The notes beneath the pieces are model-generated. The model had not been told where the DNA came from. It worked only from the letters and a program-made list of their open reading frames with translations, and made no database searches. A stretch of 64,000 bases of DNA from Flavobacterium zepuense (lineage in GTDB: Bacteria > Bacteroidota > Bacteroidia > Flavobacteriales > Flavobacteriaceae), in the NCBI RefSeq assembly GCF_007097145.1, contig NZ_VJVZ01000015.1, positions 27,265 to 91,264 of the forward strand. Reading direction: 5' to 3'. A program made the position numbers and the translations under genes. Of the stretch, positions 49,696 through 58,738 are shown piece by piece; the first letter of the stretch is position 1; every line of letters begins with the position of its first letter.

Positions 49696-49854
49696 TTACG
49701 GCCTTCTGCCCACGGCAAGCCTGTAAAGAATACCAATAATAGCAAGTACCAATAATATGTGGATAAGGCTGCCTACAGATTCTGCAAAGCCAAAATATCC
49801 TACAAGCCATCCTATAATAAGGATTACAACGATTAACCAGATTAAATCTCTCAT
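49696..49854 (-). CDS. Small membrane protein, Lmo0937/DUF5670-like
   Basis: This short gene codes for 52 residues: MRDLIWLIVVILIIGWLVGY, FGFAESVGSLIHILL, VLAIIGILYRLAVGRRP. Two hydrophobic helices with a short turn and a basic end match the Lmo0937 family of small membrane proteins, common in Bacteroidota and often linked with envelope stress. It has its own terminator, and an AT-rich leader (TAAAAACAATATATC just before the ATG) much like that of the small gene at 61340. Confidence 0.85.
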   Translation of the reverse strand: MRDLIWLIVVILIIGWLVGYFGFAESVGSLIHILLVLAIIGILYRLAVGRRP

Positions 49855-50004
49855 GATATATTGTTTTTAAAAGTTAGCATGATAAAATTACTTCTTTATA
49901 ACGGGAGCTGTTAATTCATTAAGAATCCTTTAATAGCCAAAGTTTTCTTAATAAATTCATTGCAAATTATTTACTAAAAAAAATCATGCAGTATTTTAAT
50001 TAAG

Positions 50005-50012
50005 TACTTTTG
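50005..50012 (+). promoter_or_regulatory. Candidate -7 element of kmo
   Basis: TACTTTTG (TAnnTTTG match) 23 bases ahead of the kmo ATG. Confidence 0.45.
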
Positions 50013-50035
50013 TATGTTATATAGAATATTTTTTC

Positions 50036-51382
50036 ATGCAGACTCCCTTAAAAATTGCTGTAGTTGGTTCCGGACTCGTAGGATCGCTATTAGCAATATA
50101 CCTTAAAAGAGCAGGGCACACCGTAGATGTTTTCGATAGAAGCCCTGACATAAGGAAGATTCAATTTTCCGGACGCTCCATTAACCTTGCTATGTCGCAC
50201 CGCGGGTGGCGCGCGTTGGATGAAGTAGGTTTGGGAGACGAAATTAGGCAGCTTGCCATACCGCTTGATAAGCGGGCTATTCACTTAGTAGGGCAGCCAC
50301 TGGCTTACCAGTATTATGGTAAAGAGGGGGAGAGCATTTATTCTATATCGCGCGGGCTACTTAACCGAAAAATGGTTACCTTGGCAGAGGCAGAGGGTGT
50401 AAACTTCTTTTTTGAGTCGCGCGTTTGGGATGTTTCTTTAGATACTGCTACTTTACATACCGGCGAAACCGAACGCGGTGCCTGGACAGATCTTAATTAT
50501 GATATGGTTTTTGGTGCCGATGGGGCTTTTTCAAGAGTTCGCCACCGCATGCAGCGCCAAAACAGGTTTAACTATTCTCAGGAATTTTTAAACATGGGCT
50601 ACAAAGAGCTCAATATTCCGGCAAATGCCGATGGTACTCATAAACTTGATAAGAATTCTTTCCACATATGGCCAAGGCAGGATTTTATGCTCATTGCCAT
50701 GCCTAATATGGATGGCAGTTTTACCTGCACGCTTTTTATGCCGTTTGAAGGCGATAAATCGTTCGAGTCGTTAAAAGATAAAGAAACTCTTGAAGCCTTT
50801 TTTGCAACGCATTTTCCCAGCACGGTAGATGTTATTCCTAAACTGGTAGAAGATTTCTTTAAAAACCCAACCAGTACCCTGGTAACCATGAAATGCTTTC
50901 CGTGGACGTACAGTGATAAGGTAGCGCTGATAGGTGATGCCTGCCACGCAATCGTGCCATTTTACGGGCATGGCATGAATGCAGGTTTTGAAGATATTAC
51001 CATCCTTAACCAGATGATGCAGCAATATGGCGATGACTGGGCTACTATATTTAAAGAGTACGAAAACAGCCGTAAACCCAATGCAGATGCCATTGCAGAG
51101 CTGTCTTACAGGAATTTTTTAGAGATGAGCTCTAAAACAGCCGATGATAAATTTCACCTCCAAAAAAAGATAGAGAAGCATTTTTCTGAAAAATATCCTG
51201 ATAAATGGATGCCCTTATATAGCAGGGTAACGTTTAGCTACAGGCCCTACAGCGAAGCGCTGGCAATAGGCGACAGGCAAAAAGCCATAATGGATGAGGT
51301 AATGAGAATGGAGGGTATAGAAAACAATTGGGATAAGCCTATTGTTGAGGCCCGGATATTAGAGTTACTCAATACAAAATAA
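50036..51382 (+). CDS. kmo: Kynurenine 3-monooxygenase
   Basis: The protein has 448 residues. This FAD-dependent enzyme hydroxylates kynurenine in tryptophan breakdown and de novo NAD synthesis. The FAD-binding VVGSGLVGSLLAIYLKRAGH (residues 9-28), the RSINLAMSHRG segment, FGADGAFSRVR and the second flavin motif ALIGDACHAIVPFYGHGMNA match the family closely. No other kynurenine-pathway gene is adjacent. The C-terminal part that anchors eukaryotic KMO is replaced by a soluble end. Confidence 0.93.
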   Translation: MQTPLKIAVVGSGLVGSLLAIYLKRAGHTVDVFDRSPDIRKIQFSGRSINLAMSHRGWRALDEVGLGDEIRQLAIPLDKRAIHLVGQPLAYQYYGKEGESIYSISRGLLNRKMVTLAEAEGVNFFFESRVWDVSLDTATLHTGETERGAWTDLNYDMVFGADGAFSRVRHRMQRQNRFNYSQEFLNMGYKELNIPANADGTHKLDKNSFHIWPRQDFMLIAMPNMDGSFTCTLFMPFEGDKSFESLKDKETLEAFFATHFPSTVDVIPKLVEDFFKNPTSTLVTMKCFPWTYSDKVALIGDACHAIVPFYGHGMNAGFEDITILNQMMQQYGDDWATIFKEYENSRKPNADAIAELSYRNFLEMSSKTADDKFHLQKKIEKHFSEKYPDKWMPLYSRVTFSYRPYSEALAIGDRQKAIMDEVMRMEGIENNWDKPIVEARILELLNTK

Positions 51383-51386
51383 TAGT

Positions 51387-51413
51387 AAAAGCAACCTGCA
51401 TGGGTTGCTTTTT
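51387..51413 (+). terminator. kmo terminator
   Basis: Stem AAAAGCAACC (51387-51396) / GGTTGCTTTT (51403-51412) with a 6-base loop and a T-run, five bases after the kmo stop. Confidence 0.85.
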
Positions 51414-51891
51414 GTGTTTAAAGCGTAACCTTTTCTTAACATTGGGTGTCGTGCTGATGCTGTTGATTAATGCTTTCTTTTAAGAAGCATTTTACACCTT
51501 ATAAAAATACTGGTAGGGCTAACAGTTGCTGTTTCTATAATTGTTATTACATTTAATTTGTAGTTTAAAAATGTAGTAAAACACTTCCGAAATCGTTTTA
51601 AGAAAACTAATTGTAGGAATTTTGCTTCAATAATTGCGCATAAATGCTACCCAAAAGGTTAAAATTACCAACTGAAATGCCTTGTTAAATAAAAATATTA
51701 TAAGTGTACAATAAAGAGAGGCAATTTGTGTTATCTATAGGCAATCTATATTTATTTAAAATAATTTATAACGAATAATAGTTTTAAAGGAGTAAAAATT
51801 GATTTTGCATAAACAAACACCAAATAAAATGTGTTTTGGTTTGATTAATATTGCAATAAATTATTGTTAAGAATTGATAAAAAAAATCATT
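51414..51891. other. Long AT-rich gap ahead of the exbB operon
   Basis: No gene or RNA is recognisable. The stretch is strongly AT-rich. A weak inverted pair CACCAAA / TTTTGGTTTG lies at about 51818-51845. An uncharacterised regulatory region for the operon is possible. Confidence 0.5.
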
Positions 51892-51925
51892 TTGTTTTTT
51901 TTTATGTTCTAATAATATAAATTTG
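51892..51925 (+). promoter_or_regulatory. Promoter of the exbB-tonB operon
   Basis: TTG at 51892-51894, a 23-base spacer and TAAATTTG at 51918-51925, 75 bases ahead of exbB. The leader between box and start is nearly pure A/T. Confidence 0.6.
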
Positions 51926-51999
51926 CCAATCTTATGTAAAAAACAATTTTAACAAATAAGAAGTTATTATTAAAAATCAGAAACTAAATTTAAAAAAAA

Positions 52000-52830
52000 A
52001 TGGCAAACGCATCTATTCAAAAAGTTGAAAAAAAAGAAGGTTCTAAAGGGTCTAATATATTTGCAGGACTTGCAATTGTTGTGTGTCTTCTTGTAGGATT
52101 TCTTGTATGGCAGTTTATAATGGGAAATCCTGATAACTTTGAAGGAGGAACTACAGACGGTCATCCAAAAGGATTTTTAGGTACTGTTTACAAAGGAGGA
52201 GTTATTGTTGCGGTATTACTTGGTTTATTGGTTATGGCGCTTGTTTTCTCTATCGAAAGGTTTATGGTAATAACTAAAGCAGCAGGTAAAGGTAATGTTG
52301 AAACTTTTGTTGCTAAAGTACAAGCACAAATTAAAGCTGGTAACATTAACGAGGCTATGGCTGAGTGCGACAAACAACAAGGTGTTGTTGCTAACGTTGT
52401 AAAAGCAGGCCTTTTAAAATATGAAGAAGTTAAAAGAGAAGGTTTTGATAGCGAAAGAGCTGAGGCTGCTATCCAGCAGGAGCTTGAAGAGGCTACATCT
52501 CTTGAGATGCCAATGTTAGAGAAAAACCTTGTTATCCTTTCAACTCTTGTGTCTATTGGTACACTTGTAGGTCTACTTGGTACAGTATCGGGTATGATCA
52601 AGGCGTTCTCTGCAATGGGTGCTGGTTCTACACCAGATTCAGCTCAGCTTGCAGTAGGTATCTCTGAGGCACTTATTAACACGGCTACAGGTATTGGTAC
52701 TTCTACTGTGTCAATTATCGCTTACAACCTTTTCACTACTAAAATTGACAAACTTACTTACTCTATAGATGAGGCTGGTTTCACAATTGCTCAAACTTAC
52801 AGAAGGTTTAGGGCTCGTGCAAACAACTAA
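52000..52830 (+). CDS. exbB: MotA/TolQ/ExbB-type proton channel protein
   Basis: The protein has 276 residues with three membrane segments (about 22-45, 68-92 and 180-245 as two close helices), and the conserved ExbB region LVSIGTLVGLLGTVSGMIKAF and GIGTSTVSIIAYNLF. With ExbD it uses the proton gradient to drive TonB. Codons end mostly in T (CTT, GCT, GTT), unlike many neighbours, which suggests high expression. Confidence 0.94.
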   Translation: MANASIQKVEKKEGSKGSNIFAGLAIVVCLLVGFLVWQFIMGNPDNFEGGTTDGHPKGFLGTVYKGGVIVAVLLGLLVMALVFSIERFMVITKAAGKGNVETFVAKVQAQIKAGNINEAMAECDKQQGVVANVVKAGLLKYEEVKREGFDSERAEAAIQQELEEATSLEMPMLEKNLVILSTLVSIGTLVGLLGTVSGMIKAFSAMGAGSTPDSAQLAVGISEALINTATGIGTSTVSIIAYNLFTTKIDKLTYSIDEAGFTIAQTYRRFRARANN

Positions 52831-52920
52831 TTTAAGAGTTAAAGTTTTAAAATAATTAGGCGGTAAAGCGTATCTTTAAGGTGCGCTTTACATGGTGCCT
52901 TGGCTAAACAAAATATAATA

Positions 52921-53580
52921 ATGGCTAAACATAAAATATCTAAGAAAAGTACAAGGATAGACATGACCGCAATGTGCGACGTGGCGTTCCTTTTGTTATC
53001 TTTCTTTGTTATGACTGCTACTGCAAAACAGCCTGAACCAAAACCGGTAGATACACCGGCATCAACAGTTATTGATAAGCTGCCGGAAGATGGTGTTGCT
53101 ACAATTACAGTAGGTGATAAACAGGTGTTCTTTACTATACCAAGAGCTTCGCGCAGGGGTACACTTGAGCGTATAAGCAAAGAAAAAGGTGTTAACTTTA
53201 CCGAAGGTGAGTATAAGGCTTTTGAAGGTATGGAAGGCTTTGGGGTTCCTTTAAACCAGCTTAAAAGCTTGTTGTCTAAGTCTCCGGCGGTGCGTAATGC
53301 TCCGGGTGCTCAGGTAGGCATTCCTTATGATACTATAAACGATCAGCTTACTGATTGGGTTAAACAGGCAAGGGAGGCTCATAAATCAATATATGAAGCA
53401 CAACTTCAGGAAGGTAAGATCAATGCCGAAGAATTTGGTAAAAAGGCAGATCTTGGTATTGCTATAAAAGGCGATGCGAAAGAAGATTTTATCACTGTAA
53501 AAAGGATTATTGATATTTTACAGGAGCAAAAGAAAAACAGGTTCTTTTTAATTACAGGACTACGTAACAAAGATTTTTAA
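52921..53580 (+). CDS. exbD: ExbD-type biopolymer transport protein, first copy
   Basis: The protein has 219 residues from the ATG at 52921; a TTG seven codons before is not needed. A short cytoplasmic start is followed by the membrane segment MTAMCDVAFLLLSFFVMTA, whose Asp is the proton-carrying residue, and a periplasmic domain longer than in E. coli ExbD (about 141 residues in total there). The last part (AIKGDAKEDFITVKRIIDIL) is the ExbD peptidoglycan- or TonB-facing fold. Confidence 0.93.
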   Translation: MAKHKISKKSTRIDMTAMCDVAFLLLSFFVMTATAKQPEPKPVDTPASTVIDKLPEDGVATITVGDKQVFFTIPRASRRGTLERISKEKGVNFTEGEYKAFEGMEGFGVPLNQLKSLLSKSPAVRNAPGAQVGIPYDTINDQLTDWVKQAREAHKSIYEAQLQEGKINAEEFGKKADLGIAIKGDAKEDFITVKRIIDILQEQKKNRFFLITGLRNKDF

Positions 53581-53599
53581 TATTATAAAATAATATAAA

Positions 53600-54151
53600 A
53601 TGGCAGAATTAAATACCGGCGGCGGCGGTGGCGACGGCAAGAAAGTAAGGAGTAAAAAATCTAACCCAGGGGTAGACCTTACCGCGATGGTAGATTTAGC
53701 TTTCCTTCTTATTACTTTCTTTATGCTTACCACTACGCTGTCTAAACCACAGTCTATGCCTTTGGCTATGCCGGATAAGGAAAAGGATCCTGCAGAGGAT
53801 ACAGATACTAAAGTTCCTGAAGATAGGATGATGACTATTCTTATAGGGAAAGATAATAAGATACTTTGGTATATGGGAATGCTTGCAACTCCAAGAATGG
53901 AGCCTACAGAAGCTACATTTGGTAAAGACGGTATAAGGAAAGATATTCTTAAAAATACGGCTTATGCTAAAAAATTTGCAGACAAGCCCGATGAAGGCCT
54001 TATCGTAAACATAAAAGCAAGTGATGCTGCAAGCTATAGAAACCTTGTAGATATTCTTGATGAAATGGCTATTAATAAAGTGCAGCTTTATGCAATAGGC
54101 GATATTACACCGGAAGAGATAACCTTACTAACAGATAAGGGCTTATATTAG
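53600..54151 (+). CDS. exbD: ExbD-type biopolymer transport protein, second copy
   Basis: The protein has 183 residues. A glycine-rich start (LNTGGGGGDGKKVRSKKS) precedes the membrane segment DLTAMVDLAFLLITFFMLTT with the conserved Asp. The periplasmic part differs clearly from the first copy, so ExbD heteromers are likely. Two exbD genes in one tonB operon are usual in Flavobacteria. Confidence 0.93.
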   Translation: MAELNTGGGGGDGKKVRSKKSNPGVDLTAMVDLAFLLITFFMLTTTLSKPQSMPLAMPDKEKDPAEDTDTKVPEDRMMTILIGKDNKILWYMGMLATPRMEPTEATFGKDGIRKDILKNTAYAKKFADKPDEGLIVNIKASDAASYRNLVDILDEMAINKVQLYAIGDITPEEITLLTDKGLY

Positions 54152-54181
54152 TCTTTGGCGTTAACCTAAAAAATATAAATT

Positions 54182-55006
54182 ATGTCAAAACTAAATATAT
54201 TTAACAAACAGTGGATAGATCTTGTTTTTGAGGGGCGTAACAAAAGTTACGGCGCTTACCAGTTAAGGTCTGAGAATCCTAAGACTACTACAATCGCGAT
54301 TATTTTAGGTACTTTGTTTTTTGCGGCTGCTATTGGAGCTCCGGTAATTTTAAGTAAAATTAGCTCGGGCAACGATACTGCTGACAACCAAGAGGACCAG
54401 ATAATTGAAGTTGTTGATATTCCTGAACCTCCTGTAGAGGCAGAATTGCCTCCACCACCACCACCGGTAGAGGCGTATGTGGCTCCTAAATCAATTGTGG
54501 AGGAAGTAAAATTTAAACCTCTTGAAGCTGCCAAGAAGGAAGAAGTTCCTGAAGATCCACCAAAGATTGAGCAGTTTAAAGAAGCCGACCCAAGTTCTCG
54601 TAACGCTGAAGCCAGCCCAACAGGTGATATCAATATTGGTAAACCTGCGGGTGATGCTGATAAAGGTGTAGAAGCTCCCGATAATGCAGTTTATAGCTCA
54701 GCAGGACTTCAGGTTCAGCCTGAGTTCCCGGGTGGTATCGCTGCTTTCTATAGCTATGTAACTAAAAACTTCCGTACTCCGGAGTTGGATAACGATATGA
54801 ACGCTAAGATATATGTATCTTTCGTTGTTGAGAAAGATGGTACGCTTACAGCTATCAAAATTCTTAGGGATCCGGGTTATGGTCTTGGTAAAGAGGCAGA
54901 ACGTGTATTAAAATCATTAAAAGTTAAATGGTCGCCGGGTATCCAGAACGGTAAACCGGTAAGGGCGTCTTACAACCTTCCTATCACCATTAACATAAAA
55001 TCTTAA
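54182..55006 (+). CDS. tonB: Energy transducer TonB
   Basis: The protein has 274 residues: a cytoplasmic start (SKLNIFNKQWIDLVFEGRN), one membrane segment (about 37-60), a Pro/Glu-rich periplasm-spanning stretch (PPVEAELPPPPPPVEAYV) and a C-terminal TonB domain (QPEFPGGIAAFYSYVTKNFR ... PVRASYNLPITINIKS). It passes energy from ExbB/ExbD to outer-membrane receptors. No receptor gene is in the window apart from the receptor-like N-domains at 6103-11491. Confidence 0.94.
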   Translation: MSKLNIFNKQWIDLVFEGRNKSYGAYQLRSENPKTTTIAIILGTLFFAAAIGAPVILSKISSGNDTADNQEDQIIEVVDIPEPPVEAELPPPPPPVEAYVAPKSIVEEVKFKPLEAAKKEEVPEDPPKIEQFKEADPSSRNAEASPTGDINIGKPAGDADKGVEAPDNAVYSSAGLQVQPEFPGGIAAFYSYVTKNFRTPELDNDMNAKIYVSFVVEKDGTLTAIKILRDPGYGLGKEAERVLKSLKVKWSPGIQNGKPVRASYNLPITINIKS

Positions 55007-55018
55007 ATGCAATAAGCG

Positions 55019-55252
55019 ATGGTTACCGGAAGAAAATCACGCTACGAAACACAGAAATCGCCTATACAGCGATTTCTGTTCGTTTTAGGCATAGTGTTCT
55101 TTTTATTATATCTTGTTTTAGGGTTCATGCTGATTTTTACAAATCGCATACCTTTAAACATTACATACAATGGCAAGCTTATATTGGGGATACTTTTAAT
55201 AGTATACGGATCATTCAGGTTTATTAGGGCCTGGCAAAATTATAAGTCATAA
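55019..55252 (+). CDS. Small two-helix membrane protein
   Basis: The protein has 77 residues with two hydrophobic helices (FLFVLGIVFFLLYLVLGFML and LILGILLIVYGSFRFI) and a basic start. I do not know a named family. It sits 12 bases behind tonB and 60 before the PstS-like gene on the same strand, so it belongs to the operon; a role in assembling or tuning the Ton complex would be a guess. Confidence 0.8.
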   Translation: MVTGRKSRYETQKSPIQRFLFVLGIVFFLLYLVLGFMLIFTNRIPLNITYNGKLILGILLIVYGSFRFIRAWQNYKS

Positions 55253-55312
55253 ATATTCCTCCTTCACATAATTATATGTGTGGTGTTCACAAGATGAAAT
55301 AAACAATAAATT

Positions 55313-56245
55313 ATGAAAAATCTTTTAATTATATTTTTTGCTGCTTCGTTACTAATATCCTGTAAAGAGGAAAGTTCTGGCACTACAACAACTACAAGTA
55401 CTGATTCTCAGGAAGAAACCATGACAGCGGGTAGCCTTACGTTATATGTAGATACCACGGCACAGCCCATTATAGAAGATGTGCTTGCTGTCTTTAGCAG
55501 CATTTATGATAAAGCCCACATTAAGCAGGTAAACCGTAATGAAAATGATGTTGTAAATGCGCTAATTAAAGATTCGGCAAGGGTTGCTGTACTGGCAAGG
55601 CCACTTACTGAAAAAGAAGAGCAGAATTTTACTAAGTTAGGCATTAAGCCAAAAGTTACTTTTTTTGCGACTGATGCACTGGCGCTAATAACCAATAAAA
55701 CATCTACAGATACGGTTGTAAACCTACAAGAAATCTATAAAGTATTGCAGGGTAAGAAATCTGCTACGGTAAAAAAGCTTATTTTTGATAATTCTAATTC
55801 GGGCACAGTGCAATTGCTGCTTAAAGAGGCCGGTGTTACAAAAATTGCAACCACCGATGTTTATTCTTTAAAAGATACCGAGGCCGTGTTTAAATATGTT
55901 CAGGAAAATCCCGGATCTATTGGTATAATTGGGGTAAACTGGTTGGTGCAGCCCCCAACGGCGTGGGAAAAATATGTAGAAAATGTACGAGTTATGGGTG
56001 TTGATAATGTTAAAGTTGATAAAGGTCAGAAAAAGTATTACAAACCCTCTCAAAGCAATATAGCCGGAGGTTTATACCCACTTACACGTAAGCTTTATGT
56101 GTTAAATTACCAGGGTAAAAATGGCTTGGGCATGGGTTTTGCAACTTACATAACAGATGAGTCCGGTCAGCGTATTATTTTAAAGTCGGGTTTAGTACCC
56201 GCAGTAATGCCTACAAGGGAGATTGAAATTAGAAATGAACTGTAA
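55313..56245 (+). CDS. PstS-like substrate-binding lipoprotein
   Basis: The protein has 310 residues. The lipobox gives Cys17 (SLLISC), then a Thr/Ser-rich linker. The fold resembles phosphate-binding PstS proteins: TAQPIIEDVLAVFSSIYDKA, a hinge with RVAVLARPLTEKE, FDNSNSGTVQLLLKEAG, and PLTRKLYVLNYQGKNGLGMG. No permease or ATPase genes accompany it, so it is not part of a local ABC transporter. In a tonB operon it may instead help sense or deliver a ligand (inference). Confidence 0.85.
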   Translation: MKNLLIIFFAASLLISCKEESSGTTTTTSTDSQEETMTAGSLTLYVDTTAQPIIEDVLAVFSSIYDKAHIKQVNRNENDVVNALIKDSARVAVLARPLTEKEEQNFTKLGIKPKVTFFATDALALITNKTSTDTVVNLQEIYKVLQGKKSATVKKLIFDNSNSGTVQLLLKEAGVTKIATTDVYSLKDTEAVFKYVQENPGSIGIIGVNWLVQPPTAWEKYVENVRVMGVDNVKVDKGQKKYYKPSQSNIAGGLYPLTRKLYVLNYQGKNGLGMGFATYITDESGQRIILKSGLVPAVMPTREIEIRNEL

Positions 56246-56282
56246 AATAACCACTAAATATTAATAAAGGAGAAAGTTAAAA

Positions 56283-57986
56283 ATGATCAAGATGAAAAAA
56301 TTTAAATTCCTCGGTTTATCATTGTTGCTTTTCGGAATGGCAAACGCACAGGATGCCAACGAAGCTAAAAAAGCAATTGATGCTGAACAATACCAAAAAG
56401 CAAAAACAATTTTAAAGTCGCTTATAGCTTCTAAACCGGAAGATGGAAAAAACTATTTCCTTTTAGGCGATGTGTATCTTACACAAATGGAGCAGGATTC
56501 TGCAGCTTCTTTTTTTGATAAAGGTAAAGCTGTAAAAGAAAATGCCGAATATAATAATATTGGCCTTGGCCGTATAGACCTTAACACAGGCAATGCTGCC
56601 GCTGCTCAGGCAAAATTTGATGCAGTAGAAAAAGAGCTTAAAAAGAAAGATGTAGAGCAATTGGTTTACATAGGCCGTGCTTACATCTATGCTGATAAGC
56701 CGGACTATAACAAGGCTATCGCGGTACTTAACAAAGCTGTAGCTAAAGATGCTAAATATGCCCCTGCTTACTTAAATCTTGGTGAGGCCTATTACCGTAA
56801 CAGGGACCAGAACAATGCGTACAAAAATTTCCGTACTGCATCAGAGTTGGATCCAAGTTTATTAAGGGCTAAACTTCAGTTAGGTGTTATTACAAAAAAC
56901 ACTAAAGCTGCATTCCCGGAGGCTGTTAAAGCATTTGACGGTATAGTTGCTGCAAATCCTAACTATGGCCCTGTATACAGGGAGCTTGCCGAAACGTATT
57001 ACCTTTGGGGTACTACTGACAGCTCTAAGAAAAAAGAGTACAATCCTAAAGCGCTTGGGTATTATGAAAAATACATGAGCCTTACAGATTACTCTCTTGA
57101 CTCAAGGATGAGGCATGCTGACTTCTTATTGCTAACAGGCGACTACAAAGCGCTTGAAGCTGAAGCTCAGAAAATGCAGCAAATGGATAAAGTGAACCCA
57201 AGGATATTAAGGTATGCTGCCTATGCTGCTTACGAAAACCAAAACTATCCGGCAAGTATCACCGCAATGAAAGACTTTATTGCTAAAGTAGATCCTAAGC
57301 GTATTATTGCAAGGGATTATCTTTACCTAGGCCTTGCCCAGATAGCATCTACTGTAGGCCAGGATGCTCAGGGTAATTCAACAATTAAAGATCAGGCGCA
57401 GTTTGATGAGGCTATTGCCAACATTAAAAAGGCTGCCGAAACGGATATTAAAATTACGAATGAGTTTAACACCATTGGTAAAAAATTATTCGACCAAAAA
57501 CTGTACGGCCCTGCTGCTGTAGTGTTTGAAGTTGCTACTACAAACCCGGAAAACCCTAACCTGTTTTACGATAGCTTTTATCTTGCCTATGCAATTTATT
57601 ACGATCACGTAAACAAATCGGCTGAAGCTAAAAAGGCAAATGGCGAGCAGCTTAAAAAAGCAGATACCGCTCTTGCTAAAGTAATAGAGCTTTCTCCGGA
57701 AGCTCAGGATGCTTACCTTTACAAAGCTAAGGTTAACCAAAACCTTCAGACGAATGAGGCTTACGCCGAAATGGCTAAGAACTACGATAAATATATCGAG
57801 ATCGTAACAACTAAAGGTGGTGCAGAGGTTACTAAAGCAAGCAAAAACCTTTTAGAGGCTTACTCTAATGCCGGTGCTTACTATGCAGTAACTGATAAAG
57901 CTAAAGCTAAAGACTACTTCACAAAAGCCCTTGCTATAGATCCTAACGATTCTTATGTAAAAGGCGAGCTTCAAAAGCTTAAATAA
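56283..57986 (+). CDS. Secreted tetratricopeptide-repeat protein
   Basis: The protein has 567 residues; the start is the ATG at 56283 or 56292. A signal peptide (FKFLGLSLLLFGMANAQ) is followed by many TPR units, for example AKKAIDAEQYQKAKTILKSL, APAYLNLGEAYYRNRDQNNA and the final KAKDYFTKALAIDPNDSYV. TPR solenoids hold protein partners. It is the last gene of the exbB-tonB run and ends in a strong terminator. A periplasmic scaffold for the Ton system is plausible but not shown. Confidence 0.88.
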   Translation: MIKMKKFKFLGLSLLLFGMANAQDANEAKKAIDAEQYQKAKTILKSLIASKPEDGKNYFLLGDVYLTQMEQDSAASFFDKGKAVKENAEYNNIGLGRIDLNTGNAAAAQAKFDAVEKELKKKDVEQLVYIGRAYIYADKPDYNKAIAVLNKAVAKDAKYAPAYLNLGEAYYRNRDQNNAYKNFRTASELDPSLLRAKLQLGVITKNTKAAFPEAVKAFDGIVAANPNYGPVYRELAETYYLWGTTDSSKKKEYNPKALGYYEKYMSLTDYSLDSRMRHADFLLLTGDYKALEAEAQKMQQMDKVNPRILRYAAYAAYENQNYPASITAMKDFIAKVDPKRIIARDYLYLGLAQIASTVGQDAQGNSTIKDQAQFDEAIANIKKAAETDIKITNEFNTIGKKLFDQKLYGPAAVVFEVATTNPENPNLFYDSFYLAYAIYYDHVNKSAEAKKANGEQLKKADTALAKVIELSPEAQDAYLYKAKVNQNLQTNEAYAEMAKNYDKYIEIVTTKGGAEVTKASKNLLEAYSNAGAYYAVTDKAKAKDYFTKALAIDPNDSYVKGELQKLK

Positions 57987-58003
57987 TATATAATACTATT
58001 ACT

Positions 58004-58028
58004 AAAAACCGGCTTCGTGCCGGTTTTT
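58004..58028 (+). terminator. Terminator of the exbB-tonB operon
   Basis: Perfect 10-bp stem AAAAACCGGC (58004-58013) / GCCGGTTTTT (58019-58028) with a TTCGT loop, 17 bases after the TPR gene. Confidence 0.9.
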
Positions 58029-58059
58029 ATGTTTTTATGAGACCTACTGATTTAATGCT

Positions 58060-58067
58060 TATCTTTG
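58060..58067 (+). promoter_or_regulatory. Candidate -7 element of queE
   Basis: TATCTTTG (TAnnTTTG match) 20 bases ahead of the queE ATG. Confidence 0.5.
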
Positions 58068-58087
58068 CAAACTATTTGAAATAAAGA

Positions 58088-58720
58088 ATGCTGAAGAAGG
58101 AAATACAAGTAGAGGTTGAGAAAGGGGTAATGCTGCCATTGATGGAAGAGTTTTACACCATTCAGGGAGAGGGTTACCATACGGGCACTGCTGCCTATTT
58201 TATTAGGGTGGGCGGCTGCGACGTGGGCTGCCACTGGTGCGATGTTAAAGAAAGCTGGAATGCTGATTTACATCCACCGACAAGTATAAATACAATTGTA
58301 GCGAATGCTGCCAAATATTGCAAAACTATTGTAATAACCGGTGGCGAGCCACTAATGTGGGATATGAACCCGCTTACCCAGATGCTGAAAAACGAAGGGC
58401 TGCGAACGCATATCGAAACATCGGGAGCTTATCCGTTAAGCGGTACGTGGGACTGGATTTGCCTTTCGCCTAAAAAAACAAAACTACCTACTCAGGAAGT
58501 TTACCAATATGCTCATGAGCTTAAGGTAATTATACACAATAAACACGATTTTATTTTTGCCGAAGAACAGGCCGCCAAGGTTAGCGGTAACGCCGTATTA
58601 TTCCTTCAGCCGGAGTGGAGCAAAAAAGAAGAGGTTACGCCTCTTATAGTAGATTATGTAATGAACAACCCCAAATGGCGCGTATCATTACAAACGCACA
58701 AGTATCTTAATATACCATAA
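58088..58720 (+). CDS. queE: 7-carboxy-7-deazaguanine synthase
   Basis: The protein has 210 residues. This radical-SAM enzyme converts 6-carboxytetrahydropterin to 7-carboxy-7-deazaguanine in queuosine synthesis. The FYTIQGEG segment and the iron-sulfur motif C44-DVG-C48-HW-C51 are typical of QueE, as is VITGGEPLMW. Other queuosine genes are not in the window. A DUF2059 gene follows after 18 bases. Confidence 0.94.
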   Translation: MLKKEIQVEVEKGVMLPLMEEFYTIQGEGYHTGTAAYFIRVGGCDVGCHWCDVKESWNADLHPPTSINTIVANAAKYCKTIVITGGEPLMWDMNPLTQMLKNEGLRTHIETSGAYPLSGTWDWICLSPKKTKLPTQEVYQYAHELKVIIHNKHDFIFAEEQAAKVSGNAVLFLQPEWSKKEEVTPLIVDYVMNNPKWRVSLQTHKYLNIP

Positions 58721-58738
58721 TAACCAAATTAAAAATCC

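Noticed and set aside
49571..49810. 79-codon minus-strand frame behind the efflux operon
   Set aside because: It spans two terminators; another minus-strand frame in the same place gives a convincing 52-residue membrane protein with its own start and stop.
55313..56245. Phosphate ABC transporter locus
   Set aside because: Only a PstS-like binding protein is present; there is no permease, ATPase or PhoU gene next to it.
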